A stretch of 64,000 nt of DNA, from contig JACJWI010000004.1 in NCBI GenBank assembly GCA_020637215.1, positions 1 through 64,000 of the forward strand, in the 5' to 3' direction. Below, piece by piece: positions 32,356 through 41,612 of this stretch. The notes beneath the pieces are model-generated. The model saw only the letters and a program-made list of their open reading frames with translations. It was not told where the DNA came from and searched no databases. How positions within the stretch are numbered: position 1 is the stretch's first letter; each line of letters begins with the position of its first letter. The position numbers and the translations under genes are program-made. The stretch is from Microthrixaceae bacterium. Lineage in GTDB: Bacteria > Actinomycetota > Acidimicrobiia > Acidimicrobiales > Microtrichaceae.

Positions 32356-33859
32356 CGTCGTCCGGGGAGTCACCGGCTCCGCCGGCGTCCCAGCCCTCGA
32401 GAAGGGCGAGAAGGGTCCGGACACCGAAGCCGGTCGCCCCCTTGGGCTGCTCGCCGTCGGGCTCCTGCAGGAACGCCGGACCAGCGATGTCGAGGTGCGC
32501 CCATGGGATCCCGTCGCCGACGAAGTGCCGCAGGAACAACCCCGCGGTCAGCGTCCCTCCACCGGTCTGGGAGGTGATGTTCTTGATGTCGGCCACGGCG
32601 CTGTCGAGGCGGGGGCGGTAGTCCTCGGGCAACGGCAGCGGCCACACCCGCTCCCCTGCGGTCGCGGCGGCCTCCGCGACGGTGGCGCGGAAGTCGTCGT
32701 CGTTGGACATCAGACCCGCGATGCGGTCCCCCAGGGCGACCATGCATGCACCGGTCAGGGTGGCAAGGTCGACGATCGCGTCCGGCTCCCGCTCCGAGGC
32801 CAGGATCAGCGCCTCGCCGAGGACCAGCCGACCCTCGGCATCGGTGTTGAGCACCTCGACGGTCGTGCCGTTGCGGGCGGTGTAGACGTCGCCCGGACGC
32901 TGGGCGCCTCCGTTGATCATGTTGTCGGTCATCGGGGTGATGCCGACCACGCGCACCCCGACTCCCAGCGCCGGCAGCGCGCACATCGCGGAGATCACCG
33001 CCGCCGCGCCGCCCATGTCGCACTTCATGTCCATCATCGACGCGGCCGGCTTCAGGGACAGGCCACCGGAGTCGAAGGTGATGCCCTTGCCGACCAGGGC
33101 GACGGTCGGGGTGTCGTCATCGGCCCCGTCGGGTTCGTAGGTGAGGGTGACCAGTCGGGGTTCGATCGTCGATCCCCGGTTGACGGCGATCAGCCCGCCC
33201 AGGCCGGCCTCGGCGATGGCCGCCAGGTCGAGGACCTCGACACCGATGCCCGCCGCCGTGGCGCGGACCGCGGCCCGATCCGCGAGCTCCGGGGCGGTCA
33301 GGGTGCCACCGGGCGTGTTGACCAGGTCGCGGGCGAAGCAGACGGCGTCGGCGACCGCGGCCCCTGCCCGCACCCCGTCGCGGGCCGAACGCACCGCGGC
33401 GTTGTCGTCGCCGACCACGAGGGTCGCGGTCGCCAGGCCCGGCTTGACGTTCGCGGCGGAGCGCAGGTCGTCGAAGCGGTAGGACCCCAGCACCAGCCCC
33501 TCGGTCAGGGCCCGGGCAACTGCGGCGAGGTCATCGACCGCCGACGGGTCGGGGACCTCGAACGCGACCCGACGGTGCCGTCCCACCGCCCGGGCGAACG
33601 CGGCGGCACCGCGGCGCAGGGCGTCGGTACGGGCCGAACCGCTCGTCGTGGACGGACCGAGCCCGACCACGACGGTGGCCCGCTCCCCGTCGTCGAAGGT
33701 GGCGGTGGTGCCCACGGCACCGGAGAAGCCCGCCCGCTCCAGGGCCGCCTTGCGCAGGCCGGGCACCCTGTTCAGCCGGTCGCTGTGGGCGGTGACCGCC
33801 ACCGCGGTGGCCCCCGACGGGGTGGACTTGGCGACCTTGACGTCGACGGGTTCGGTCAT
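32327..33859 (-). CDS. pepA: Leucyl aminopeptidase (M17)
   Basis: A 510-aa dizinc aminopeptidase that frees N-terminal residues from peptides in the cytoplasm. The catalytic domain shows VGKGITFDSGGLSLKP (metal-binding K and D), MKCDMGGAAAVISAM, and the M17 signature NTDAEGRLVLGEAL. The N-terminal ~170 residues form the usual hexamerisation domain. The ATG has AGGAG upstream. It overlaps the start of the ABC ATPase gene and ends with an acidic tail (DSPDDDGDEDTDDA). Confidence 0.94.
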   Translation of the reverse strand: MTEPVDVKVAKSTPSGATAVAVTAHSDRLNRVPGLRKAALERAGFSGAVGTTATFDDGERATVVVGLGPSTTSGSARTDALRRGAAAFARAVGRHRRVAFEVPDPSAVDDLAAVARALTEGLVLGSYRFDDLRSAANVKPGLATATLVVGDDNAAVRSARDGVRAGAAVADAVCFARDLVNTPGGTLTAPELADRAAVRATAAGIGVEVLDLAAIAEAGLGGLIAVNRGSTIEPRLVTLTYEPDGADDDTPTVALVGKGITFDSGGLSLKPAASMMDMKCDMGGAAAVISAMCALPALGVGVRVVGITPMTDNMINGGAQRPGDVYTARNGTTVEVLNTDAEGRLVLGEALILASEREPDAIVDLATLTGACMVALGDRIAGLMSNDDDFRATVAEAAATAGERVWPLPLPEDYRPRLDSAVADIKNITSQTGGGTLTAGLFLRHFVGDGIPWAHLDIAGPAFLQEPDGEQPKGATGFGVRTLLALLEGWDAGGAGDSPDDDGDEDTDDA

Positions 33860-33946
33860 CTTCAGCTCCTGGTGCTGGTCACGGACGGGGTGATGCGTTG
33901 GGGATGAGGTGAGGGGATCGGCGGACTCCCGGCGGATCGCGGCGGG

Positions 33947-34531
33947 TCACGAGGAGCCGTCGTTCACCGAACGGGTGGTCAGCGATCGGCCCTCCTGCCA
34001 GCGGGCGAGCGCCCACAGCAGGTCCGACAGCCGGTTGAGGTACGGCACCACCTGGGAGCCGTCCTCGGCCGCGGCCAGGGCGCTGCGCTCGGCGCGCCGC
34101 ACGACGGTTCGGGCCACGTCGAGGTGGGCGGCCACCACGGTCTCGCCGGGCACGACGAACTCGCGCGGGGCCTCGAAGCGGCCCATGACGTCGTCGATGG
34201 TGGCCTCGAGGTCGCTCACCATCGACTCGGTGACCAGGGACGTGCCGGCGCTCAGCTTGTGGCGGTTGCCCGACGCGGTGGCCAGCTCGGACATGGCCAC
34301 CCACAGGTCGCGTTCGATCCGGACGAGCAGCTGCACGAGCTCGTCCGCGGTGTCGGCGACGTGGGCGCCGTCGGGCACCGCGGCCGCGGCGTGCGCCCGG
34401 GCCACACCGATGGCGGACTGGGCCTCGTCGACGTCGCCGTAGGCGGCGGGCGCCGGATCGTCCTTGCGGACCCGACCTCCGTAAAGGAGCCCGGTCGTGC
34501 CGTCGTCGCCCTTGCGCGTGTAGATGTCCAT
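33947..34531 (-). CDS. Cob(I)alamin adenosyltransferase, PduO type
   Basis: A 194-aa helical protein that attaches the 5'-deoxyadenosyl group of ATP to cob(I)alamin. YTRKGDDGTTGLLYGGRVRKDD is represented here by TRKGDDGTTGLL, the ATP-binding N-terminus. VARTVVRRAERSALAA is the R-x-x-E/RRAER signature, and LNRLSDLLWALARW closes it. It is divergent from metH with only 74 nt between them, linking two B12 functions; MetH itself uses methylcobalamin, so the pairing is thematic. TAGGCT lies 9 nt before the ATG. Confidence 0.92.
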   Translation of the reverse strand: MDIYTRKGDDGTTGLLYGGRVRKDDPAPAAYGDVDEAQSAIGVARAHAAAAVPDGAHVADTADELVQLLVRIERDLWVAMSELATASGNRHKLSAGTSLVTESMVSDLEATIDDVMGRFEAPREFVVPGETVVAAHLDVARTVVRRAERSALAAAEDGSQVVPYLNRLSDLLWALARWQEGRSLTTRSVNDGSS

Positions 34532-34540
34532 CCGCCGGGG

Positions 34541-34594
34541 AGCCTACCGACGGCGCCGGCGGCTGGGGAGCGTCACGGGGGCCGCAAGTAGCAT
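34541..34594. promoter_or_regulatory. Divergent promoters of the adenosyltransferase and metH; no B12 riboswitch
   Basis: On the minus strand TAGGCT (34546-34541) serves the adenosyltransferase, 9 nt before its ATG. On the plus strand TAGCAT (34589-34594) serves metH, 11 nt before its ATG. The whole gap is 74 nt, too short for a cobalamin riboswitch (roughly 200 nt), so B12 control by RNA is excluded here. Confidence 0.5.
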
Positions 34595-34605
34595 CGGTTG
34601 CACCT

Positions 34606-37600
34606 ATGGCTGACACTGCTCCGAGCTCGCCCGCGTCCCCCTACCTGGCCGCGATCGCGGACCACGTCGTCGTCTTCGACGGCGCCGCGGGGACGTGGTT
34701 GCAGGAACAGGACCTGACCGTGGAGGACTACGGCACGCCGGAGCTCGAGGGCTGCCCCGAGATCCTCGTCGAGACCCGTCCGGAGCTGATCGCCCGTATG
34801 CACGCCGAGTACCTCGAGGCCGGCGCCGAGGTCATCGAGACCAACACGTTCGGGGGCATGCGGGCCACGCTCGGCGAGTACGGGCTCGGCGATCGCACCG
34901 TCGAGCTCAACCGGATGGCCGCAGCCCTGGCCCGCGAGGTCGCCGACCGGCACTCCACTCCCGAGCGGCCCCGGTTCGTCGCCGGCTCGATCGGGCCGGG
35001 CACCCGGTTCGCGTCGCTCGGCCAGGTCCGCTACGCCGAGCTTCGCGACCAGGTCGCCGAACAGGCCCGCGGCCTGCTCGAGGGGGGCGTCGACCTGCTC
35101 CTGATCGAGACCCAGTTCGACCTGCTCGGCATCAAGGCGGCCATGAACGGGTGCCGGGCCGCGATGGAGGAGGTCGGCCGCACCGTCCCGATCCAGACCC
35201 AGGTCACGATCGAGCTGACCGGCCGCATGCTGCCGGGCACCGAGATCGGCGCCGCGCTGGTCGCCCTCGACGCCATGCACCCCGACGTGATCGGCATCAA
35301 CTGCGCGACGGGACCCGAGGAGATGGGCGAGCACGTCCGGCACCTCGCCCAGTACTCGCGCATCCCCATCTCCGTGCTCCCGAACGCCGGGCTTCCGTCG
35401 GTGGTCGACGGCCACATGCACTACGACCTGACCGCCGAGGACTTCGTCGCCCACCAGCGCCGGTTCGTCGAGGAGTTCGGCGTCGAGGTGGTCGGCGGCT
35501 GCTGCGGAACCACTCCGGAGTACATCCGCCAGCTCGCCGAGATGGTCGCCTCCACACCCCGCGCCGAGCGCACCCCGACCTTCGAGCCGGGCCTGAGCTC
35601 GATCTACTCCCCCGTCATCCTCTCCCCCGCCGAGGACGACGCCGCCGGATCCGCGTCGACCAACCTGATCATGATCGGCGAGCGCACCAACGCCAACGGC
35701 TCCAAGAAGTTCCGTGAGGCCATGCTGGCCGGCGACTGGGACACCTGCGTACAGATGGCCAAGGACCAGGTGAAGGAAGGGTCCGCCGTGCTCGACGTCT
35801 GCGTCGACTACGTCGGCCGCGACGGCACCGCCGACATGGACGAGATCGCCCAGCGCTTCGCCACCCAGTCCTCGGTGCCGCTGGTGCTGGACTCCACCGA
35901 GCCTCCCGTGCTCGAGGCCGGCCTGCAGTGGGTCGGGGGTCGGGCGGTGCTCAACTCCGCCAACCTGGAGGACGGCGAGGGTCCCGGGTCGCGCTTCGAC
36001 CGGGTCATGACCCTGGCCCGCACCTACGGCGCGGCGGTGATCTGCCTGCTGATCGACGAGGAGGGCCAGGCCCGCGACGTCGAGTGGAAGCTGCGGGTCG
36101 CCCGCCGCATCCACGACCTGGCGATCGAGCGCTACGGCCTGGAAGCGTCCGACCTGGTCTTCGACGCCCTCACCTTCCCGCTGTCCACCGGCGACGACGA
36201 CCTGCGCGGCGATGCCATGGCCACGATCGAGGCGATCCGGCGCATCAAGGCCGAGCTGCCGGGGGTCCACACCACCCTCGGGCTCTCCAACGTGAGCTTC
36301 GGGCTCTCCCCCGCTGCGCGTCACGTGCTCAACAGCGTGTTCCTGCACGAGTGCGTGCAGGCCGGGCTCGACTCCGCCATCGTCCACGCGTCCAAGATCC
36401 TGCCCCTCAACCGGATCCCCGACGAGCAGCGCGACGTCTGCCTGGACCTGATCTGGGATCGCCGTGGAACCGCCGGCGCGCTCTCCGACGGCGACGACTC
36501 CTATGACCCGCTGGCCCGCCTGCTGGAGGTGTTCTCCGACGTGCAGGTGGCCGAGGCCGTCACCGAGGACCGCTCCGGTTGGACCGTCGAGCAGCGCCTG
36601 TCGCAGCGCATCATCGACGGCGACCGCGACGGCCTGGTCGACGACCTCGACGAGGCGCTGGCGGCCGGTCTGTCCGCGTTGGCGATCATCAACGACGTGC
36701 TCCTCGCGGGGATGAAGGTCGTCGGCGAGCTGTTCGCCACCGGCGAGATGCAGTTGCCGTTCGTGCTGCAGTCGGCGGAGACCATGAAGGCGTCGGTCAG
36801 CCACCTCGAGCAGTTCATGGAGAAGGCCGACGGCGACGCCGGCAAGGGTCGGATCGTGCTGGGCACCGTCAAGGGCGACGTGCACGACATCGGCAAGAAC
36901 CTGGTCGACATCATCCTCACCAACAACGGCTACGAGGTGCACAACCTCGGCATCAAGATCTCGATCGCCGAGATGATCGACAAGGCCCTCGAGGTCGACG
37001 CGCACGCCATCGGCATGTCCGGCCTGCTGGTGAAATCCACGTTGATCATGCGCGACAACCTCGAGGAGCTCAACGAGCGGGGGCTGGCCGAGATCCCGGT
37101 CCTCCTCGGCGGCGCCGCGCTCACCCGCACCTACGTCGAGCGCGACCTGCGCGAGGTCTACGAGGGACGACTCTTCTACGGCAAGGACGCCTTCGAGGGT
37201 CTGCGGGTCATGGACCGCCTCGGCGACATCCGCCGCGGCGGAGAGGACGACCCGGGCTGGGGCCGCGAGCCGGGCGGACGTGACATCCCGGCCCGTCGGG
37301 TGCACCGCGACGACGAGCCCGAGGTCGAGCTGCCGGAGCGGTCCCCCGAGGTGATGACCGACAACCCGGTCTTCGTGCCGCCGTTCACCGGCTCGAAGGT
37401 GATCAAGGGGATCCCGGTCGACGACGTGGCCGCGTTCGTCAACCTGACCGGCCTGTACCGCAACCAGTGGCAGTTCCGCCCCGACAAGCGCGCCGACGGG
37501 TCGGTCGAGACCGACGACGAGTTCAAGGAGCGGATGCGGCCGATGTTCCGCGAGCAGCTCGCGGCGGCCAAGTCGGAGGGGCTGCTGGTCCCGCAGGTGG

Positions 37601-38208
37601 TGTACGGCTTCTTCCCCGCCAACGCGGACGGCACCGACCTGGTCGTGTGGACCGACGAGTCCCGCTCGGAGGAACGGGCCCGTTTCCCGTTCCCCCGCCA
37701 GCGCAAGGAGCCGTTCCTGTGCATCGCGGACTTCTTCCGGCCGGTCGACTCCGGCGATCTCGACTACGTGGCGTTCCAGATCGTGTCGATGGGCTCGGCG
37801 GTCTCGGAGCGCACCGCCGAGCTGTTCGCGGCGAACAAGTACCAGGACTACCTGTTCCTGCACGGCCTCGGCGTGGAGATGGCAGAGGCGCTCGCCGAGT
37901 ACTGGCACCGGCGCATCCGCCAGGAGTGGGGATTCGCGGACGAGGACCCACCCGGCGCCGACGCGGCCGCCCCCGACAACGGTGCTCTCAACGGGCTGTT
38001 CCGACAGCGGTACCGCAGCGGCCGCTACTCCTGGGGATATCCGGCGTGCCCGGACCTCGAGGACAACCAGACCGTGGCCGAGCTGCTCGGCGCCGAGCGC
38101 ATCGGGGTCACCTGCGACGAGGACACCGGGTTCCAGTACCACCCGGAGCAGACGACCTCGGCGCTGATCTGCCACCACCCCCGGGCCAAGTACTTCGTCG
38201 CCCGCTGA
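34606..38208 (+). CDS. metH: Cobalamin-dependent methionine synthase
   Basis: A 1200-aa four-module enzyme that transfers methyl from 5-methyl-THF to homocysteine. The homocysteine domain (about 1-330) has zinc cysteines in GINCATGP (about residue 232) and GGCCGTTP (about 300). The pterin domain begins LIMIGERTNANGSKKF (about 353). The cap and B12 domain (about 640-880) carries GDVHDIGKNLV, with the cobalt-ligand His near 761. The C-terminal AdoMet activation domain (about 925-1200) ends with GRYSWGYPACPDLEDN. All catalytic motifs are intact. It would remethylate homocysteine in the cytoplasm. Confidence 0.97.
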   Translation: MADTAPSSPASPYLAAIADHVVVFDGAAGTWLQEQDLTVEDYGTPELEGCPEILVETRPELIARMHAEYLEAGAEVIETNTFGGMRATLGEYGLGDRTVELNRMAAALAREVADRHSTPERPRFVAGSIGPGTRFASLGQVRYAELRDQVAEQARGLLEGGVDLLLIETQFDLLGIKAAMNGCRAAMEEVGRTVPIQTQVTIELTGRMLPGTEIGAALVALDAMHPDVIGINCATGPEEMGEHVRHLAQYSRIPISVLPNAGLPSVVDGHMHYDLTAEDFVAHQRRFVEEFGVEVVGGCCGTTPEYIRQLAEMVASTPRAERTPTFEPGLSSIYSPVILSPAEDDAAGSASTNLIMIGERTNANGSKKFREAMLAGDWDTCVQMAKDQVKEGSAVLDVCVDYVGRDGTADMDEIAQRFATQSSVPLVLDSTEPPVLEAGLQWVGGRAVLNSANLEDGEGPGSRFDRVMTLARTYGAAVICLLIDEEGQARDVEWKLRVARRIHDLAIERYGLEASDLVFDALTFPLSTGDDDLRGDAMATIEAIRRIKAELPGVHTTLGLSNVSFGLSPAARHVLNSVFLHECVQAGLDSAIVHASKILPLNRIPDEQRDVCLDLIWDRRGTAGALSDGDDSYDPLARLLEVFSDVQVAEAVTEDRSGWTVEQRLSQRIIDGDRDGLVDDLDEALAAGLSALAIINDVLLAGMKVVGELFATGEMQLPFVLQSAETMKASVSHLEQFMEKADGDAGKGRIVLGTVKGDVHDIGKNLVDIILTNNGYEVHNLGIKISIAEMIDKALEVDAHAIGMSGLLVKSTLIMRDNLEELNERGLAEIPVLLGGAALTRTYVERDLREVYEGRLFYGKDAFEGLRVMDRLGDIRRGGEDDPGWGREPGGRDIPARRVHRDDEPEVELPERSPEVMTDNPVFVPPFTGSKVIKGIPVDDVAAFVNLTGLYRNQWQFRPDKRADGSVETDDEFKERMRPMFREQLAAAKSEGLLVPQVVYGFFPANADGTDLVVWTDESRSEERARFPFPRQRKEPFLCIADFFRPVDSGDLDYVAFQIVSMGSAVSERTAELFAANKYQDYLFLHGLGVEMAEALAEYWHRRIRQEWGFADEDPPGADAAAPDNGALNGLFRQRYRSGRYSWGYPACPDLEDNQTVAELLGAERIGVTCDEDTGFQYHPEQTTSALICHHPRAKYFVAR

Positions 38209-38212
38209 GCGG

Positions 38213-39139
38213 CTACTTGACCTGGGCCCGTCGCATGAAGCCGAGCGCCGGGTAGACCGCCTGCGGGGTGATGCGGTCGTCGTAGACGCTGCCGCCGATC
38301 GCCCCGGTGTCGCTCACCGCGATGGCCATCCGGGCGGCGTCGTCGACGGTCATGCCGGTCCCCTCGCCGCCGATCGGGTGCACGGGCAGGTTCGGGCGAC
38401 CGGTGAGGGTCCGCAGCCGCGTCACCGACTCGGCGGTGTACAGGTACGGGTCACCCCACTCGGGGAAGCTGCCGGCACGCCGGTAGCTCCAGTACGCCAT
38501 CGGCATCCAGGCGTCCATGTAGCGCGACAGCTCCCGGTACGGGAAGTTCGGCCACCACGATCGGTTCAGCTGCTCCCAGATGATCGGAGTGACCGGGATG
38601 GCCGCCATCGGGACGTCGGGGTGCAGGGCCCGCAGGAACCGCACCTCGGCCATGAGCTTGTCGGTGCGGTCCGCGACGTCCGGGTTGTCGGTGGCCTCGA
38701 TGTCGATGCCGATGCCGTCGACGCCGAGTCCGGTGATGGCCGACATGCGACGGATGTCGACCTCCATGTCCAGGAACTGCGGCAGGTACCAGCCGACCAC
38801 CTTCATGTTCCGCAGGTGCGCCCGCCGGACGATGGACCGCAGCAGCGTGGGGTCGAGCACGTCGTCGGGGTGACGGTAGGTCGCGGTCTGGATGTAGAGG
38901 GTCTGGACCCCCGCGGCGGCGAGTCGGTCGACGTCGGCCAGGTCCTGCGGCGCCGAGCCCCCGGTGAAGGTGGGCGACCAGTCCCAGACGTCCCACCACG
39001 CGCCCAGGCCCTTGAACGGGATCGTCCGGACCGGATCGGGGCCGTTCCAGGTCCGTCCGGCGCCGGGCATGCAGCCCGCGAGGGCGACGGCGAACAGGGT
39101 CAGGGTGGCGAACAGGGCGAGGCCGCGACGACGGAGCAC
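38213..39139 (-). CDS. Lipoprotein with a glycoside-hydrolase-like TIM-barrel domain
   Basis: A 308-aa secreted lipoprotein. The signal peptide RRRGLALFATLTLFAVALAGC ends in the lipobox LAGC. The rest reads like a (beta/alpha)8 barrel: AGVQTLYIQTATY, MKVVGWYLPQFLDM, GIGIDIEATDN (acidic strand end), MDAWMPMAYWSY and PVHPIGGEGTGM. It resembles GH-like lipoproteins of the DUF4015/GHL type; substrate unknown. TAGCGT lies 6 nt before the GTG (leaderless type). Convergent with metH, with only 4 nt between the stops. Confidence 0.7.
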   Translation of the reverse strand: MLRRRGLALFATLTLFAVALAGCMPGAGRTWNGPDPVRTIPFKGLGAWWDVWDWSPTFTGGSAPQDLADVDRLAAAGVQTLYIQTATYRHPDDVLDPTLLRSIVRRAHLRNMKVVGWYLPQFLDMEVDIRRMSAITGLGVDGIGIDIEATDNPDVADRTDKLMAEVRFLRALHPDVPMAAIPVTPIIWEQLNRSWWPNFPYRELSRYMDAWMPMAYWSYRRAGSFPEWGDPYLYTAESVTRLRTLTGRPNLPVHPIGGEGTGMTVDDAARMAIAVSDTGAIGGSVYDDRITPQAVYPALGFMRRAQVK

Positions 39140-39145
39140 CGGTCC

Positions 39146-39151
39146 ACGCTA
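39146..39151 (-). promoter_or_regulatory. -10 box of the lipoprotein gene
   Basis: TAGCGT on the minus strand ends 6 nt before the GTG at 39139. Confidence 0.5.
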
Positions 39152-39280
39152 TCGGCGCCGGAGCAGGGTTCCGCCCCGGGAGCGGGTGAACGCTCCGACC
39201 CCGGGACCGTCCCGCTTGGGTACGGTGCACCCATCGTGACGTGGGTGCGGACACGTCGATGACGGATCGGGGGACGAACG

Positions 39281-40630
39281 ATGAGCACGGTGGACAGGAC
39301 CCGGCTCGCGTCGCTGATGGCGGCCGAGCACGAGCGCTTCGTGAGCCGCACTCCCCGATCGGCGGAGCTGCACCGCCAGGCCCGCAGGTCCCTGTTGGCC
39401 GGGGTCCCGATGAACTGGATGACCCGGTGGCCGGGTCCGCATCCGGTCTTCGTGGATGACGCGTCGGGTGCCCGGTTCACCGACGTCGACGGCAACACCT
39501 ACATCGACCTGTGCCTGGGCGACACCGGGGCGATGACCGGACACGCCCTGCCGGCGACGGTGCGGGCGATCGAGCAGCAGGCCCCCCGGGGCATCACGAC
39601 CATGCTCCCGTCGGCCGATGCCGTCGCCGTCGGTGACGAGCTCCGCTCCCGTTTCGGTCTGCCGGTCTGGCAGATCGCCATGACCGCGACCGACGCCAAC
39701 CGCTTCGCCCTGCGGATCGCCCGCCACGTCACCGGCCGCCGGAAGGTCCTGGTGTTCGACTGGTGCTACCACGGCACCGTCGACGAGGCCCTCAACGTGC
39801 TCGACGGCGACCGGGTGGTCCCGCGGCCGGGCAACACCGGTTGGGCGACCGACCCCGAGCTGTCGGTGGAGGTCGTCCAGTTCAACGACGTCCCCGCCCT
39901 GGAACGGGCGCTGTCGACCGGTGAGATCGCCGCGGTGCTGGCCGAACCCGCCCTGACCAACATCGGCATCGTCGCGCCAGATCCGGGCTTCCACGACGCC
40001 CTCCGTCGCCTGACCTCCGACAACGGGACGGTGTTGATCATCGACGAGACCCACACGATCTGCTGCGGGCCCGGTGGAGCGACGCGGGAGTGGGGGTTGG
40101 AGCCCGACATGTTCGTCATCGGCAAGCCGATCGGCGGCGGCGTGCCCTGCGCGGCGTACGGGATGACCACCGACATCGCCGAGCGGGTGATCGACCTGGT
40201 CGACGGGCCCGACAGCGACGTGGCCGGCATCGGGGGAACCCTCACCGCCAACTCGTTGTCGCTCGCCGCGGTGCGCGCCACGCTGGCCCACGCCCTGCGC
40301 GACGAGGACTTCGCCGTGGCGGTCCCGCTGGCCGAGGCGTGGGCCGACGGCGTGCGCTCGGTGATCGACCGCCACGGTCTGCCGTGGACGGTGAACCGGC
40401 TGGGGTGCCGGGCCGAGTACTGGTTCTGCCCCGCCCCGCGCAACGGAGCCGATGCCGCCGCCGCGGTCGATCACGACCTCGACGCGTTCCTGCACCTGTG
40501 GTGCCTGAACCGAGGGATCCTGCTGACGCCGTTCCACAACATGGCCCTGTTCTGCCCGGCCCACACCATCTCGGACGTCGAGCACCACACCGCCGTGTTC
40601 GCCGACGCCGTCGCGGCGCTGACCGCCTGA
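39281..40630 (+). CDS. Class III (GSAM/aspartate-aminotransferase-family) aminotransferase
   Basis: A 449-aa PLP enzyme. FTDVDGNTYIDLCLGDTGAMTGHA is the N-terminal substrate region, VFDWCYHGTVDEAL the YHG motif, LIIDETHTICCGPGG the cofactor Asp, and FVIGKPIGGGVPCAAYGM the Schiff-base lysine (about residue 280). The closest shape is glutamate-1-semialdehyde aminomutase-like proteins. The substrate is not evident, and the neighbours (lipoprotein, end-joining genes) give no pathway. Confidence 0.85.
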   Translation: MSTVDRTRLASLMAAEHERFVSRTPRSAELHRQARRSLLAGVPMNWMTRWPGPHPVFVDDASGARFTDVDGNTYIDLCLGDTGAMTGHALPATVRAIEQQAPRGITTMLPSADAVAVGDELRSRFGLPVWQIAMTATDANRFALRIARHVTGRRKVLVFDWCYHGTVDEALNVLDGDRVVPRPGNTGWATDPELSVEVVQFNDVPALERALSTGEIAAVLAEPALTNIGIVAPDPGFHDALRRLTSDNGTVLIIDETHTICCGPGGATREWGLEPDMFVIGKPIGGGVPCAAYGMTTDIAERVIDLVDGPDSDVAGIGGTLTANSLSLAAVRATLAHALRDEDFAVAVPLAEAWADGVRSVIDRHGLPWTVNRLGCRAEYWFCPAPRNGADAAAAVDHDLDAFLHLWCLNRGILLTPFHNMALFCPAHTISDVEHHTAVFADAVAALTA

Positions 40631-40652
40631 GGTCGAGACCCCCGTCCGCCGA

Positions 40653-41570
40653 TCAGCTTCGGGGGGCCGGCAGGCGCTGGACCGCCTCCAGGGCGGTGGC
40701 GAACAGGTCGCCGTGCTCGGCCACCCGCTCCAGCACGTCTCCGATGCGGAACACGAGCGGATCCGAGCCGTCGGCGGCCGCGGCGACCTCGGCCCAGTGC
40801 AGCGGGGTGGACACGGTCGGTTCGGGTCGGGCCCGCATCGAGTACACGCACACGGTCGTCTTGTGGAGCGCGTTCTGGGACCAGTCGACGAACACCTTCC
40901 CCGACCGCTGCGCCCGGGCCATGGTCGTGGTCACCCCTCGGGGGTGGCGCTGGGCCAGCAGCTGGCCGACGGCCAGGGCGAACGACGCGCAATGCTCGTG
41001 GTCCGCCGCGTCCGGTCCCGGCGAGTTGAGCGGGACGTAGACCTGCATGCCCTTGGATCCCGAGGTCTTGGCCACGCAGTCGAGGTCCGCCGCGGCCAGG
41101 AGATCACGGATCTCGAGCGCCAACGCCGCGCACTCGGGGATCCCCGTCCCCGGTCCGGGGTCGAGGTCGAACACGCACATCAGCGGGTGGGCGAGGTCGT
41201 CGGAGCGCGCCATCGGAGCGTGGAGCTCCAGGGCGGCCAGGTTGGCGGCCCACACGATGGCGGCGGGTTCGTCGAAGCGGCAGTAGCGCAGCTCCCCCTT
41301 GCGGTCACCGGGTCCCACCGCGGTCGGCATCCACTCGGGGCGGTGCGACGGGCACCGCTTCTCGAAGAACGACGGGCCCTCGACCCCGTCGGGGTAGCGG
41401 CGCATGGTCATGCACCGGCCCCGGGTGTGGGCGACCATGACCGGCGCGATCCGGGCGTAGTAGTCGAGGACCTCGCCCTTGGTCGTCGACGTGGCCGGGT
41501 AGAGGACCTTGTCGAGGTTGGTGAGGGTGAGGGTTCGCCCGTCGAGGCTGACCGGCGTGACGTCGGCCAT
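40653..41570 (-). CDS. ligD: Stand-alone LigD polymerase-domain protein (NHEJ)
   Basis: A 305-aa archaeo-eukaryotic primase-type polymerase. LTNLDKVLYPATSTTKGEVLDYYARIAPVM is represented by LDKVLYP...TKGEVLDYY. FFEKRCPSHRPEW, CVFDLDPGPG (catalytic DxD), KTSGSKGMQVYVPL and GKVFVDWSQN are LigD-Pol signatures. It fills gaps and adds ribonucleotides at broken ends. Ku lies directly upstream with a 42-nt gap. The ligase and phosphoesterase domains are not attached and must be elsewhere. Confidence 0.93.
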   Translation of the reverse strand: MADVTPVSLDGRTLTLTNLDKVLYPATSTTKGEVLDYYARIAPVMVAHTRGRCMTMRRYPDGVEGPSFFEKRCPSHRPEWMPTAVGPGDRKGELRYCRFDEPAAIVWAANLAALELHAPMARSDDLAHPLMCVFDLDPGPGTGIPECAALALEIRDLLAAADLDCVAKTSGSKGMQVYVPLNSPGPDAADHEHCASFALAVGQLLAQRHPRGVTTTMARAQRSGKVFVDWSQNALHKTTVCVYSMRARPEPTVSTPLHWAEVAAAADGSDPLVFRIGDVLERVAEHGDLFATALEAVQRLPAPRS

Positions 41571-41612
41571 GGGTTCGTCGACGGGCGTGGCGGCGGCCGG
41601 GACGGACGGCGC

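Noticed and set aside
34532..34605. Cobalamin riboswitch before metH
   Set aside because: Only 74 nt separate the divergent genes and no B12-box-like sequence is present.
34573..38178. 1201-codon open frame antisense to metH
   Set aside because: It is the complementary shadow of a GC-rich gene, low in complexity and without domains; metH on the other strand has all its motifs.
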